From Odontocerum albicorne (Eukaryota; Arthropoda; Insecta; Trichoptera; Odontoceridae), in assembly GCA_949825065.1 (NCBI GenBank), contig OX463859.1, positions 30,645,847 to 30,709,846 on the forward strand: a stretch of DNA of 64,000 nt. Direction: 5' to 3'. Positions 55,001 through 59,689 of the stretch are shown piece by piece (within the stretch, counting starts at the first letter, position 1; every line of letters starts with the position of its first letter). A program made the position numbers and the translations under genes. The notes beneath the pieces are model-generated. The model did no database searches. It saw nothing but the letters and a program-made list of their open reading frames with translations, and had not been told where the DNA came from.

Positions 55001-57916
55001 CGCTATGATTTCTGGTGTTGATGCACTTTTTGGACGTCCTGAGCGTGGATCGTCTTCAACGCTTGTACGGCCACGCTTAAACTCCAAAACCCATCGGTGA
55101 ACGATTGGAAATGAAGGAGAAGACTCTTTTAATACTTTCACCATCTTTGCATGGATCTCAGTAGCCGATAAACCTTCCAAAACAAAGAATTTAATCACTA
55201 CACGATATTCGGATTTTTCCATTGTTAAAAAATACACTGACACGTCAACTTCAAATGGCTTGTAAACAAAGAATGAATTGACAGATCGAAATGAAATTTT
55301 GAGTACGTTCTTATAAAAGATGAAATATTAAAATTTTGGTTTTCTACTGCTCCATAGATGTCGCTTTCAAAACTTTTTGACTAACCTATTACTGATAGGG
55401 AAAGGTTATTAATATATGCAAGACTTATCCAGCCCACAGTCTGCCTGTTTAAAGCTACTCGTATTTGGATAAATATTATACAATAATTCGGGCCTCTTTG
55501 CAATGAAATAGTTTTAAGAAATGTAAAATGTATCGATTGAATATTTTTATTTGTACTGGAGGTATGCTGCTATTTCAATATTTTTTCAACTAGAAAACTG
55601 TGTTCTGTGGATTGACACTTTTATACATATATACTCGTATTATGCATCAATTCAAAATAATCTAAAACATTGTGCCTCATCCTTTTTAGCCGCGTGACAC
55701 CCAAATTATATATAAAAAAAAAAAAAACTAAGACTTGAAAAAACCTTGTTGATGCTTATGCACGTAACAGCACAAATGTTATACTTGCACAAAGACGACA
55801 AGCCTTATCAGGTACGGGTATGTACTGTTTCATATCACGAATAAGGCAGCTAAATAGTTTGAATATATCACGAGTGAAATGTATTCTTTTTTGTACACGT
55901 TAATAATTTTTATTTTCACGATCTCCCTAGAGGTTGCGACTCACAGGTTGAGAAAAAATATCTAAAAGGTGTTTCGAAACTATAAGAAAGTAACCTTAAA
56001 CTAAAAAGTTAAATTAATATTGGTCCAAAATTGGACCCCTGTGGGACACCAATTTTTGTATGAAAATTATCTCATGGTTATACTATTTCGAAGGCAGTAG
56101 GGAAATATCTTGTGATAGGGTTTTAGTCAATATCAATTTTAATGTAATTAATAAGAAAGGAGAATGAAAACTTACAGTAATCTTAGTCTGTCCTAGTGCC
56201 GGTGGGACATCCAGATCTTTGGGTATGTTGACGTGGCCGAAGTTATGCCTATACTGCACGCACCACACGGCGAGCCAGTCGATGTCGTGTGCTGTCAGAT
56301 TGCCTGGCAGCTGGAGTTCAATATCTTCCCCTTGGTAGCCGCGGAGTGGTTCTAGAGAGCCCATCTCATTCGGGACCTGTGAACAGTGTTCGCAGAAACA
56401 AAAAATAAAATACAGTGGAACCTCTCATAACGAGCACCTCTCATAACGAGTAATTCGCATAACGAGCTAAACAGATTGTGAAAAAAATGCTCCCTTAACG
56501 AGCGACATTTCGCATAACGAGTGACGCAGAAAGGGGAAGTCCCATCTTCACGTCACTCACTTGTGAGCCGGGACTTCCGCGCCAGTGCGTCAGTCTCTGG
56601 TTAGCACTCGTTCCGCTAGCACGTTAGTGTCACATGTGATCACACATTTTTCCAAACTTGTGTTCAGACATTATTTGTATTTTTTTTTGTGCCAAGTTTA
56701 ATAACCCTTGCAAAAATGTCCCTGAAGAAAAAGCCACAAGAAGACAGCCATAAGAGAATAAAAGTAACTGTAGAAATGAAACGTAAAATCATTGAAAAGC
56801 GAGAACGAGGTGTGAGCGTGGCTGATCTAGCGCGCACATACAATCTCTCTATATCAACGATTTGCTCTATCCTCAAGAACAAGGACAAAATCAAGAAGAT
56901 AGATGCTTCAAAAGCAGCGTCAAGAATGTCTACCAAACGGTTACCTATTCTTGATGATATTGAAAGGTTGCTTCTCATATGGATAAACGAAAAGTAATCG
57001 CAAGGCGATACTATTAACGAAAACATCATTTGTGAGAAGGCGAAAGTTATTTTCGCCGACCTCGTTAAGAAGACGACAGGATCATCAACTGCCGAAAAAG
57101 AAGTACAATTTAAGGGAAGTCATTGATGAGAAATTTAAGAGAAGAACCGGCATCCACAGCGTTGTGAGGCACGGTGAAGCAGCAAGCTCTGACACAAAGG
57201 CAGCAGAGAACTTCATCAGCGACTATAAGAAGCTCTTAGATTCTGAGGGTTACCGGATTTTACTTCTAGTAAAAAAGAATTAATTATTTGTCATAAATTC
57301 ATAAATAAAAAACTAGTTATTTCGATTTTTTTTATTGTTTTTTTGCAAATCGAAATCGCATTCCGGGTTGTTACGCTCCTTAACAATTTATAAGTATGTA
57401 ATTTTATTTGAATAAACGTTCAAAATAAAAAAATTGAGTATTTTTTTCGGCATTGAACGCATTATCGTATTTTACATTGATTTATATGGGAAAAATTGTT
57501 TCGCATATGAAGTGTTTCACATAACGAGTAAGATTCTGGAACGAATTATTCTCGTTATGAGAGGTTCCACTGTATGTTAATTCCAGTCAATCGTATCCCT
57601 TTGAAGTAGAAAGTTCTTCGTGATTTCAAACCAATGGTATTGAATCGATAATTCAACTGGTTATAAATCGGTCAATTGAATATACGAGTATACAAACCTT
57701 GTTCCCATAAGGGTTGGGCTCCGTGCCAGTACCGACCCAGAAGTAGGCGTCAGGACCAGCTCCGTCGTAGTGCAGGTTCGGAATATAGAAGGTGCGCGCG
57801 TCCAGCACGCTCACATTCCCGGAGCGGAGCCCGTGGGCGAGCCGCTTCAGTTCGGGCAGCACCCGCGCACGTGGGGGTTCGAGTCCCGGAGGGATGAATA
57901 CTTCGCCAAAGTCGAC
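24865..57916 (-). CDS. Skeletor-like: Skeletor-like DM13/DOMON protein, 3' ten exons (5' partial)
   Basis: Ten coding exons join in phase to 564 codons plus TAA. Codons 1-33 are the tail of a first DM13 domain and linker, and about 34-140 are a second DM13 (YDGAGPDAYFWVG, then WLAVWC and NFGHVNIP). Codons 154-320 form a DOMON domain (NCREIL start, YMSFGLSG, AQCDGKAGVCPDTR, IAAIGPLN). Codons 321-530 are the Skeletor C-terminal cupredoxin-like region (IGPTGG, GIAWYINDQLIPE, KYHPFYI, GRYCEW, CYTHNNLGWKIHV). The last 30 residues are Ser/Thr-rich with a short hydrophobic run (TSVLAILAII) that could be a weak membrane or GPI signal. In Drosophila, Skeletor was described as a spindle-matrix protein; DOMON domains are thought to bind haem or sugar, so the biochemical role is open. 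Start codon, signal peptide and most of the first DM13 lie upstream and were not found up to 64000. Exon spans: 57698-57916, 56176-56376, 41743-41829, 40602-40845, 38830-39038, 37057-37198, 34625-34748, 29969-30099, 27133-27296, 24865-25038. Confidence 0.93.
25121..25220. repeat. Dispersed repeat, inverted partner of the window start
   Basis: Reverse-complement copy of bases 1-99, about 85 bp upstream of the terminal Skeletor exon. No coding potential. Confidence 0.75.
25650..25930 (+). pseudogene. LINE RT C-terminal tail (intronic)
   Basis: One frame reads RINAVEMRALRRIHGVIMYE then KIRNELIKDKCELKADVLSK and MKITLRWFAHVE, the segment after the RT core in this LINE family. In the last Skeletor intron, opposite strand to the gene. 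Confidence 0.75.
25933..26151. mobile_element. Short TA MITE, copy 2
   Basis: Same TIRs as 18303-18521. It splits two LINE tail pieces (25650-25930 and 26152 onward). The third base of the right TIR differs (tacgaacta). Confidence 0.88.
26152..26575 (+). pseudogene. LINE RT tail, rearranged
   Basis: Continuation of the tail (gtgagaggaagaccgaggaa, ctctctgcctacccttcag), with a partial duplication of the aaatgtgagtgtgag segment at 26169 and 26366. Frames are broken. It ends in the family's usual atgatataaataaataaat. Confidence 0.65.
26640..26990 (-). repeat. Two diverged copies of a GC-rich repeat
   Basis: The blocks ggtctgggctcatct... and ggtccgggctcatccc..., each with agatacaccccaccaat and gggcgagccc, are repeated about 190 bp apart (26683 and 26874). 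They may be retrotransposon 3' ends in tandem. Not coding. Confidence 0.7.
27133..27296 (-). CDS. Skeletor-like: Skeletor-like exon: GRYCEW segment
   Basis: 164 bp (two bases plus 54 codons). The acceptor AAAATTTAAG before CTGGAC is weak, with a poor pyrimidine tract; the donor is CAG/GTGAGA. It encodes GRYCEWAHKTVDKSPESETF, then EEYTKTLKLECERGDAVV and TPDLLYYQ, matching the family closely. The 369-bp higher-order repeat begins only about 12 bp upstream of the acceptor, so branch point and pyrimidine tract must lie in or next to repeat DNA. Confidence 0.93.
27309..28440 (+). repeat. 369-bp higher-order repeat, 3 copies, made of a 41-bp unit
   Basis: Matching positions are 27509, 27878 and 28247 (369 bp apart twice). 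Each unit has several catatggctggagcgaatg subunits plus about 105 bp of unique sequence (tctgctagcatcttgttatt). 369 is a multiple of 3, so the same 117-codon frame recurs. It begins about 12 bp from the acceptor of Skeletor exon 27133-27296. Confidence 0.96.
28620..29050 (-). pseudogene. Non-LTR RT tail, LRTTEMR family, copy 1
   Basis: The minus strand encodes MLRTTEMRTLRAIAGKTLRD, RVRNTTIREVYEVQDVVRWG and PGRPPKRWRDSW, the end of an endonuclease/RT ORF. It stops at 28654 next to a cttcttctt microsatellite. A shorter copy lies at 33555-33800. Confidence 0.8.
29068..29262. mobile_element. Tigger/pogo-type MITE, 195 bp
   Basis: TA at 29066-29067 and 29263-29264; ends CAGTCAACTCCAGTTATAG and CTATAACCGGAGTTGACTG. 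The CAGT...ACTG start and TA duplication are typical of pogo/Tigger-derived MITEs. Confidence 0.9.
29969..30099 (-). CDS. Skeletor-like: Skeletor-like exon: YHPFYI segment
   Basis: 131 bp. The acceptor is GAAATTTCAG before ATACCA and the donor is CAGCTG/GTGAGT. It encodes YHPFYICDSSEGGYGQKSEA, then EQRKQRVFAGVAYDSEGYPY. In cupredoxin-like folds HPFY is the segment near the metal-site position. A deleted mariner inserted about 80 bp upstream of the acceptor (30178-31129). Confidence 0.94.
30178..31129 (+). mobile_element. Deleted mariner (DD34D half retained)
   Basis: TA at 30176-30177 and 31130-31131, with similar ends around gtccagaaagtaaag. The transposase start at 30340 reads MAAPIENPAKCEVRSVIRFL then stops. 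After a deletion the C-terminal half is open from about 30610 to 31071: VEFMPRGHTINSEAYCET, LIHDNARPHAS, PPYSPDLAPSDLYLF. Exactly 34 residues separate the two Asp (HDN, PSD), the mariner DD34D spacing. Frameshift and TGA at MATVFWD. In the Skeletor intron between exons 29969 and 34625. Confidence 0.92.
31364..32400 (+). pseudogene. Tigger transposase, DDE domain relic
   Basis: From 31364 one frame reads MKGEIASADDDIAKEYPKIL, then FNVDETGLYWK (first catalytic Asp), two stops (at VFN and LPE), then KERLTLFLGDNAAGDFQLKP and IWRSNKKGRMT. The usual LxxDNAPGH second Asp site reads LILGNAPRQG, so that Asp is a Gly. After a frameshift near 31880 it continues YLPKNTTALIQPMDQGAIAT (third Asp) and the C-terminal helices, with a stop at 32149. 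Inactive. Confidence 0.9.
32461..32646 (+). mobile_element. tRNA-derived SINE, copy 4, with inverted 5' extension
   Basis: Young SINE family, with 3 extra bases in the head (gaggtggttgcgg). Directly upstream (32438-32459) its own first about 22 bp appear inverted (gtcttaccaccaggccacgg), making a perfect hairpin around the SINE start. Confidence 0.92.
32863..33383. mobile_element. TTAA-type MITE (CCCTACAATGC family), copy 2
   Basis: TTAA at 32859-32862; left end CCCTACAATGCATGA, right end TTGCACACTGTTGGG followed by TTAG. Similar in length to 9870-10384. Nested in the Tigger. Confidence 0.75.
33555..33800 (-). pseudogene. Non-LTR RT tail, LRTTEMR family, copy 2
   Basis: Base-for-base similar to 28621-28865 (cttcttcttcttag microsatellite, then gactcaagagtctgttactg). 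Shorter at its 5' side. Insertion inside the Tigger. Confidence 0.85.
34240..34500 (+). pseudogene. LINE RT tail (intronic)
   Basis: gatggtttgggcacatgga, acgaatgaatgaagaaaga and gatgaaagtatggttgaaag match the tail motif (RWFGHxERMNExRL...KVWL) of the dominant LINE family; frames broken. Confidence 0.65.
34625..34748 (-). CDS. Skeletor-like: Skeletor-like exon: GIAWYIND segment
   Basis: 124 bp. The acceptor is TTTTTATTTCCAG before GTCATC and the donor is GCAAA/GTGAGT. It encodes HPSWGIAWYINDQLIPELYV, then ERGQTYQFVVEGGDDRTNPA, strongly conserved in Skeletor-type proteins. Split codons at both ends (Gly and Lys) agree with the neighbouring exons. A 51-bp tandem array begins about 45 bp upstream of the acceptor. 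Confidence 0.95.
34790..35085. repeat. 51-bp tandem array, 5-6 copies
   Basis: Unit catcacattatgaacactgc plus 31 bases, starting at 34805, 34860, 34911, 34962, 35014 and 35065. It lies about 45 bp upstream of the acceptor of exon 34625-34748. Confidence 0.93.
35371..35848. repeat. 53-bp tandem array, 9 copies, inside a LINE
   Basis: Unit catgtttatggatttcacaa plus 33 bases. 53 is not a multiple of 3, so one open frame cycles through all three and three overlapping long frames (175-219 codons) result. Copies differ at one position set (acattg, agattg, acaatg). Confidence 0.97.
36006..36622. mobile_element. TTAA MITE, about 610-bp family, copy 1
   Basis: TTAA at 36002-36005 and 36623-36626; ends CCCTTCCTTCCCTGTGATG and GCACACGAAGGGAAAGG. 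Sisters at 39837-40444 and 46607-47741. Inserted in a LINE RT fragment. Confidence 0.92.
37057..37198 (-). CDS. Skeletor-like: Skeletor-like exon: after DOMON, start of C-terminal module
   Basis: 142 bp (47 codons plus one base). The acceptor is TTTCTTTTCAG before GATGAC and the donor is CACTG/GTAACT. It encodes DDNTCQGLVGES, a Ser/Pro linker, then FSVRIGPTGGQRGYTPLT, the start of the Skeletor C-terminal region. The linker is short compared with Drosophila long isoforms, so alternative exons could exist in the introns on either side, though none was recognised. Confidence 0.92.
37510..38366 (-). pseudogene. mariner transposase relic (DD34D)
   Basis: Minus-strand pieces in order: LNVTREAVSIRLKAMRKIQK (second HTH, 38154-38366), FIHRIVAGDEKWIYFENPKR (first Asp, about 38000-38120), VILLHDNSPSHTA and YSPDLVPSDYYLF (37565-38005, 34 residues between the Asp pair). 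At least two frameshifts; the N-terminal HTH is missing and no TIR was found. Between Skeletor exons 37057 and 38830. Confidence 0.88.
38396..38590 (+). mobile_element. Diverged SINE
   Basis: gcctacgacactaatctttc head, B-box agtcatgggtttgattccc, cagtctgattttcat, tatcacatgacaattagcc and gttgtactgtgtataatg tail. Confidence 0.75.
38592..38836. repeat. 61-bp tandem array overlapping an exon-intron border
   Basis: Four units with gggctatgtgtagagctttc and agcaatgttccttacgac. On the gene's strand each unit carries GTC/GTAAGGAAC, the donor of exon 38830-39038, plus the last exon bases (attctGTC or attatGTC). Confidence 0.95.
38830..39038 (-). CDS. Skeletor-like: Skeletor-like exon: end of DOMON
   Basis: 209 bp (two bases plus 69 codons). 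The acceptor is CCCATTTCAG before TATCAG and the donor is GTC/GTAAGG. It encodes GITTVVYKRPLTARES, ISRGQKMSCIAAIGPLNSRGEANAHS and TTKLLEIYFDSV. The donor GTC/GTAAGG is repeated in the intron beside it by a 61-bp tandem array (38592-38836). Reading through the donor adds about 17 codons and then a stop. Confidence 0.93.
39475..39750 (-). pseudogene. LINE RT tail (intronic)
   Basis: On the minus strand RWFGHVKRMN-like and CKVCM-like words and the gaggcaaaag end occur with broken frames; same family as 12115-12960. Confidence 0.55.
39837..40444. mobile_element. TTAA MITE, about 610-bp family, copy 2
   Basis: TTAA at 39833-39836 and 40445-40448; left end TCCTTCCTTCCCTGTGATG, right GCACAGGAAGGGAAAAG. 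Highly similar to 36006-36622. Confidence 0.92.
40602..40845 (-). CDS. Skeletor-like: Skeletor-like exon: DOMON core
   Basis: 244 bp, 81 codons plus one base. The acceptor is AATTTTTAG before GGAGAC and the donor is TTAA/GTAAGA. It encodes VEIELSARIKTDQYMSFGLS, MIGADIVVAYW, and AQCDGKAGVCPDTRLGG with its two conserved cysteines. It ends in a split Ile codon completed by the next exon (VTL-I-SGSRHDG). Confidence 0.95.
40889..41107. mobile_element. Short TA MITE, copy 3
   Basis: Near-perfect TIRs of about 60 bp (tagttcggaaattctagg... ccgaactata). Sits about 45 bp upstream of the DOMON exon acceptor. Confidence 0.92.
41228..41660 (+). pseudogene. RTE-like RT C-terminal tail, copy 1
   Basis: One frame reads VRPALLYGSECWTMYN, LETAEMRMLRWSAGVSLRYK, INSKMEERRLRWYGHVGHRS and QKDNLMQRHGLGDVVRDRRA, with a stop at the RPK/RP* position (41518). 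Opposite strand to Skeletor, ending about 80 bp from an exon. Confidence 0.88.
41743..41829 (-). CDS. Skeletor-like: Skeletor-like exon: linker and start of DOMON domain
   Basis: 87 bp, 29 codons, phase 0/0. The acceptor is GTATTTTTCAG before ACAAGT and the donor is CAG/GTGAGG. It encodes a short Ser/Thr/Pro linker, then PNCREILDQRMLVRWEIQ, the Cys-containing first strand of the DOMON fold. It is small and isolated between an RTE-like retrotransposon tail (ending about 80 bp away) and a 14-kb intron, but the phase and the match to the next exon make it convincing. Confidence 0.9.
41990..43010. repeat. Degenerate 24/25-bp satellite-like array split by a MITE
   Basis: Many diverged units of the type caatgttcaatgaaaaacat plus cataa, on both sides of the MITE at 42418-42635. 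Far more diverged than the other arrays here, so older. Confidence 0.9.
42418..42635. mobile_element. Short TA MITE, copy 4
   Basis: Same TIRs as copy 3 with a few changes (gtccttgacagc lacks two bases). Inserted in the 24-bp array. Confidence 0.9.
43270..43455 (-). mobile_element. Diverged SINE, minus strand
   Basis: Reverse complement shows a head ending in ccggtggtctaattggtta, B-box gatggtgggtttgattcc, then cagtctgtttttcacc and attgccatatggcaat. Confidence 0.75.
43785..44451 (-). mobile_element. DDE-less mariner copy 2, both TIRs present
   Basis: TA at 43783-43784 and 44452-44453. Ends TTGGGTGTTAACATAAG and CTTATGTTAACACCAAA. The minus strand starts at 44279: MECQVDESEHFRHLLLLAFN, RGIKAAKAARDICEVYGEDA, then a TGA at MERSG (44073-44075), then the second helix region GKVQKLCAWVPHVLSENNKN to about 43880. 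Only the DNA-binding half (about 130 codons) exists between the ends; the element is 667 bp instead of about 1.3 kb. Confidence 0.93.
45525..45700 (+). mobile_element. tRNA-derived SINE, copy 5 (3' clipped)
   Basis: Young family, body complete to aataaactcgcca, then joins the duplicated flank with no poly-A. Confidence 0.9.
45774..45967 (+). mobile_element. tRNA-derived SINE, copy 6
   Basis: Young family, ends in ccaggttaaaaaaaaaaa. Lies one 246-bp period after copy 5 with the same 5' flank. Confidence 0.92.
46607..47741. mobile_element. TTAA MITE, about 610-bp family, copy 3, carrying a foldback element
   Basis: TTAA at 46603-46606 and 47742-47745; ends CCCTTCCCTCCCTGTGATG and GCACAGGAAGGGAAAGG. 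Interior as in the other copies but interrupted at 47123-47606. Confidence 0.92.
47135..47594. mobile_element. Foldback / possible Penelope-like element with 12-bp target duplication
   Basis: Target duplication tcaaatttaatt at 47123-47134 and 47595-47606. Inverted arms of about 134 bp (47179-47313 and 47461-47594) contain gaaaccggtagggttatacc and ctgaagatgagg; a 150-bp spacer has no recognised coding sequence. 45 extra bases at the left end match the centre of the 5281-6672 element. Confidence 0.85.
47755..48130 (+). pseudogene. IS630/Tc1/mariner-superfamily transposase relic
   Basis: One frame (47761-48006) reads LLQEFVIPRIHEKFRDEVFY, FFQDGVSPHYYRDV (FQQDGAPPH motif) and CPDPAPMVFFMGT (SPDLTPMDFFLWG motif, with the last Asp replaced by Val). 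Then frameshifted. Inactive. Confidence 0.82.
48178..48250. repeat. Dispersed repeat shared with 18920-19050
   Basis: aagtcataggtatcctta, aggcggaaaaaatgcctgtg and gaggggagtagcac. Confidence 0.65.
48776..48922. repeat. Short inverted-repeat element, about 150 bp
   Basis: tagccggtactagaattat at 48776 pairs with ataattattctagtaccggc near 48900. T/A-rich interior, no coding. Possibly a small MITE; no target duplication assigned. Confidence 0.55.
49312..49771 (+). mobile_element. Solo LTR-like repeat, copy 2
   Basis: Diverged copy of 15942-16392 (gatgattttgattt, aatacgtcgatt, atctcactcctgtgcgtgc, cggtcgttgaccgtgc), ending in attccctaca. Confidence 0.6.
49780..51780. other. Intronic stretch with a 71-bp direct repeat
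   Basis: No coding similarity recognised. 50132-50200 and 50847-50918 share tacgagtagttat, aggtgcttcccttcattatt and catttcagaatataacg; aacacgtcttctatcatcg is at 50815 and 50919. Could be interior or LTR of an unknown retroelement. Confidence 0.5.
51782..52010 (+). mobile_element. tRNA-derived SINE, long-tail type
   Basis: Head gatgacctccgtggtcttg, B-box ggttgtgggttcgattgcc, then the older body (gtctagttttcactttaagc, gttgtactgtatacaac) instead of the young body. A mixed head/body combination. Confidence 0.8.
52087..52988 (-). mobile_element. Internally deleted mariner, family M1 copy 2
   Basis: Ends CTACCTTAATCAAAAAGC and CTTTTTGATCAAGGTAG. The minus strand keeps the N-terminal part (MLAENSKLTIRELSEDLNIA, YGSAQDILVSDLGLRRVAAK) joined directly to NSPDLAPCDFFLFDRLKKPL and the C-terminus ending HIDFDE at 52140. 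The junction is within about 15 bp of that in copy 1. Confidence 0.9.
53238..53794 (+). mobile_element. IS630/Tc1/mariner-superfamily element, internally deleted
   Basis: TIRs AGGGCCTTTCGAATTGATTG and the complement (atcaatttgaaagaccct). Start MESYTIQQRVQIDELFY at 53352, then a deletion to NWPPRSCDLTPLDYFLWSYV, KSQVYKNDPRSIPELKDEII and IENFDKRVNICGAARGGHLA. The last Asp (TPLDYF) is kept. The fragment at 3625-3906 is the same family. Confidence 0.88.
54116..55386 (-). mobile_element. Nearly full-length mariner, 1.27 kb
   Basis: TA at 54114-54115 and 55387-55388; TIRs around agtcaaaaagttttgaaagc. Full length, in the large 14-kb Skeletor intron, same strand as the gene. No copy of this family elsewhere in the window. 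Confidence 0.94.
54195..55222 (-). pseudogene. mariner transposase (irritans/Himar-like), lightly damaged
   Basis: Start MEKSEYRVVIKFFVLEGLSA at 55222. Both HTH regions are present (RWVLEFKRGRTSVEDDPRSG, then GRPKS linker). All three catalytic Asp are visible: MDETWVYH, IIFHQDNAPAHTA and YSPDLAPSDFWLF, with 34 residues between the last two. Damage: a stop after ISHGTT (54914), a stop before FITMDETW (about 54760), and a one-base shift near the end (RWTV... instead of IDLMGD). Length is close to the usual 345-350 codons. Domestication is not suggested. Confidence 0.92.
55390..56170. other. Intronic AT-rich stretch
   Basis: No feature recognised apart from short A/T runs; ends at the DM13 exon donor. 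Confidence 0.5.
56176..56376 (-). CDS. Skeletor-like: Skeletor-like exon: second half of DM13-2
   Basis: 201 bp, 67 codons, phase 0/0. The acceptor is CACTGTTCACAG before GTCCCG and the donor is ACT/GTAAGT, a near-consensus site. It encodes VPNEMGSLEPLRGY, then LPGNLTAHDIDWLAVWC and NFGHVNIPKDL, the usual closing half of a DM13 domain, with the linker toward DOMON (DVPPALGQTKIT). The next exon lies 14.3 kb away across a repeat-filled intron. Confidence 0.95.
56413..57572 (+). mobile_element. Tigger-type transposon, DDE part deleted
   Basis: TA at 56411-56412 and 57573-57574; TIRs CAGTGGAACCTCTCATAACG and complement. 1.16 kb instead of about 2.5 kb. Subterminal gcataacgag/cataacgag words are repeated at both ends. 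Fills the intron between the two most 5' Skeletor exons. Confidence 0.94.
56716..57283 (+). pseudogene. Tigger transposase N-terminal (CENP-B-type HTH) relic
   Basis: MSLKKKPQEDSHKRIKVTVE, MKRKIIEKRERGVSVADLAR and TYNLSISTICSILKNKDKI form the first HTH. After a TAA at 56995 the frame goes on (GDTINENIICEKAKVIFADL). A frameshift near 57120 gives FKRRTGIHSVVRHGEAASSD, TKAAENFISDYKKLL, the second HTH. The DDE domain is deleted. Confidence 0.92.
57698..57916 (-). CDS. Skeletor-like: Skeletor-like exon: end of DM13-1, linker, start of DM13-2
   Basis: 219 bp, 73 codons, phase 0 at both ends. The acceptor reads TTCTGTTGCAG before GTCGAC and the donor reads AAG/GTTTGT. It begins VDFGEVFIPPG, the tail of a preceding DM13 domain, so at least one earlier exon must exist. 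Residues 34-73 are the core of the next DM13 (VLDARTFYIPN, YDGAGPDAYFWVG). The exon is clearly GC-richer than its surroundings, as expected for conserved coding sequence. Confidence 0.94.
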
Positions 57917-58374
57917 CTGCAACAGAAACAAATATGAGAAGGGTTGTTTTCAACATAGGCTAAATAGGGACTTGTGTATTTTGGGTTGTGCACCATTGCA
58001 CATTCTTACACACTTGCTGTAATAATTTATTATTATTATTATTACTAGAAGATTAATCCGCGTCATGTGGAAGGTGTTCAAGAGGAAGACCAAGGAAAAT
58101 ATGGTCTTAAATTTAGTTTTATTCTTGAAATAATTTCATTTTTATATTATTTAACACGCTATATTTTGTCATAATGTTGTAGTGGAACATATACATTTTT
58201 ACTGTTGTTTTTATCAAATATAGTTTAATATGTTGAATTATTTTATACATGTTTTTTTAACTTGTTATGTTTGTTATGTACGAATTAGGGAAGACTGTAA
58301 TGTGCAAAAAACCTGAAAAAAATTAATAAACGGAGTTTAAATGACATTTTGAAAGGAGAAAATGTAAGTATAGT

Positions 58375-58682
58375 ACCCAGCGGTAACTAATACACATCGG
58401 GCTTAAGAAAGAGACTGTAGAGCGTCGTCTCCACGAAAAAACAGTCTCTCATACACATCGGGCTTAAGAAAGAGACTGTCGGCCATAATCGGCTAACTTC
58501 GGCTTTGTAGGGCGTCGTCTCTGTCATTCATACACGTGTTCCGTCGAGATTTGTCAGTCGTTATCAAGCGTAAGCGTAGCGCATCGTGCTACAGAGACGA
58601 CGCTCTGCAAAGCCGAAGTTAGCCGATTATGGCCGACAGTCTCTTTCTTAAGCCCGATGTGTATTACTTACCGCCGGGTACT
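58375..58682. mobile_element. Palindromic (foldback) MITE, about 308 bp
   Basis: Ends gtacccagcggtaactaata and complement (tattacttaccgccgggtac). The arms pair over about 100 bp (cacatcgggcttaagaaaga, gagacgacgctc). Part of the left arm is present twice (58398 and 58455: acatcgggcttaagaaagag). Confidence 0.88.
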
Positions 58683-58769
58683 GTAGTTAAATAAATGAAA
58701 AGGAGTTGTATATCGAATTTATTTATTCTTAAATGTTGTTTCTATTCAATAAATATATGAATTTATAAT

Positions 58770-59110
58770 ATAATATATGACAGAATACGGTATGAAATTA
58801 TAAGAGATGCGTGTACACTTAAGACTGATATGTTTAATAAAATAAAGACATTGTTGAACGGATGAAGGAAAAAAGACTAACAAAACTAATATATGTTGAA
58901 AATATGGAAGGTATGAGAGAGGAAGACCAAAGAAAGTATGGTTAGATCAAGTGAATATTTTGAAAGAAAGTACCACAAAATGTCAGAGAAATCGTAGGAA
59001 TTTTATGAAAAGGTGTATCAATGAAGAAGAGGTGAATGCTGTGTATCGAGATAGCAGAGTCCAACGCTCTTTCCTCTCTGCGAACTCTGACAAGGAAATG
59101 GCGTGATGGC
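58770..59110 (+). pseudogene. LINE RT tail
   Basis: gagaggaagaccaaagaaag, tatggttagatcaagtgaat and the tttcctctctgcgaactctg end match the 26152 tail; frames broken. Confidence 0.65.
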
Positions 59111-59209
59111 ATGTATTAGTTAATGGAATAATTATTCCCGCAACAATTAATTATTAATTACATCGCGAATTGCAAAATGAATACTTCATGTATGTATATA
59201 TGTAGGGAA

Positions 59210-59580
59210 ACACCAGCTGACCATCTTATGCGAATGCTAAGATGGTCAGCTGGTGTGCCCCTAAGAGACAAAATAAAAAGCTCACGCATTCGTGGAAGCC
59301 TAGGTGTTACAGACATCAACAGCAAGATGGAGGAGAGGCGATTGAGATGGTATGGGCACGTTGGACGCAGAGCACCCGATCACATTGTGAACCAGGCAAT
59401 CTCCATGGATCTTCCTCGAATAACAACCAGAGGAAGACCAAAGAATTCATGGGTGGTGCAAAAAGATAACCTGATGCAGAGGCACGGCCTGGGGAACGTA
59501 GTCCGGGACAGAAGAGCATTTAACCTGAGGACGAGGAGAGCTGACCCCAACAGTCTTCGCAGACAATGAGTTGGGATGGA
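59210..59580 (+). pseudogene. RTE-like RT C-terminal tail, copy 2
   Basis: MRMLRWSAGVPLRDKIKSSR, INSKMEERRLRWYGHVGRRA, TTRGRPKNSWVVQKDNLMQR and RRADPNSLRRQ, ending at a stop (59567-59569). Nearly identical to 41300-41645 and still open to its natural stop, so younger than most. Its first 20 bp are duplicated inverted (caccagctgaccatcttatg / gctaagatggtcagctggtg). Confidence 0.9.
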
Positions 59581-59689
59581 CCCAGGGAGAAGAAGATGTA
59601 CTCGTATTTATATGTAAAATAAGGGTTGAAGTCAAGTTGCAAGCAACCCGTAACTGAGTTATCATGCATCATTGGATAATATTTATTCC

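Noticed and set aside
57676..57956. Other ORFs overlapping the DM13 exon on both strands
   Set aside because: They are frame shadows of the GC-rich exon 57698-57916.
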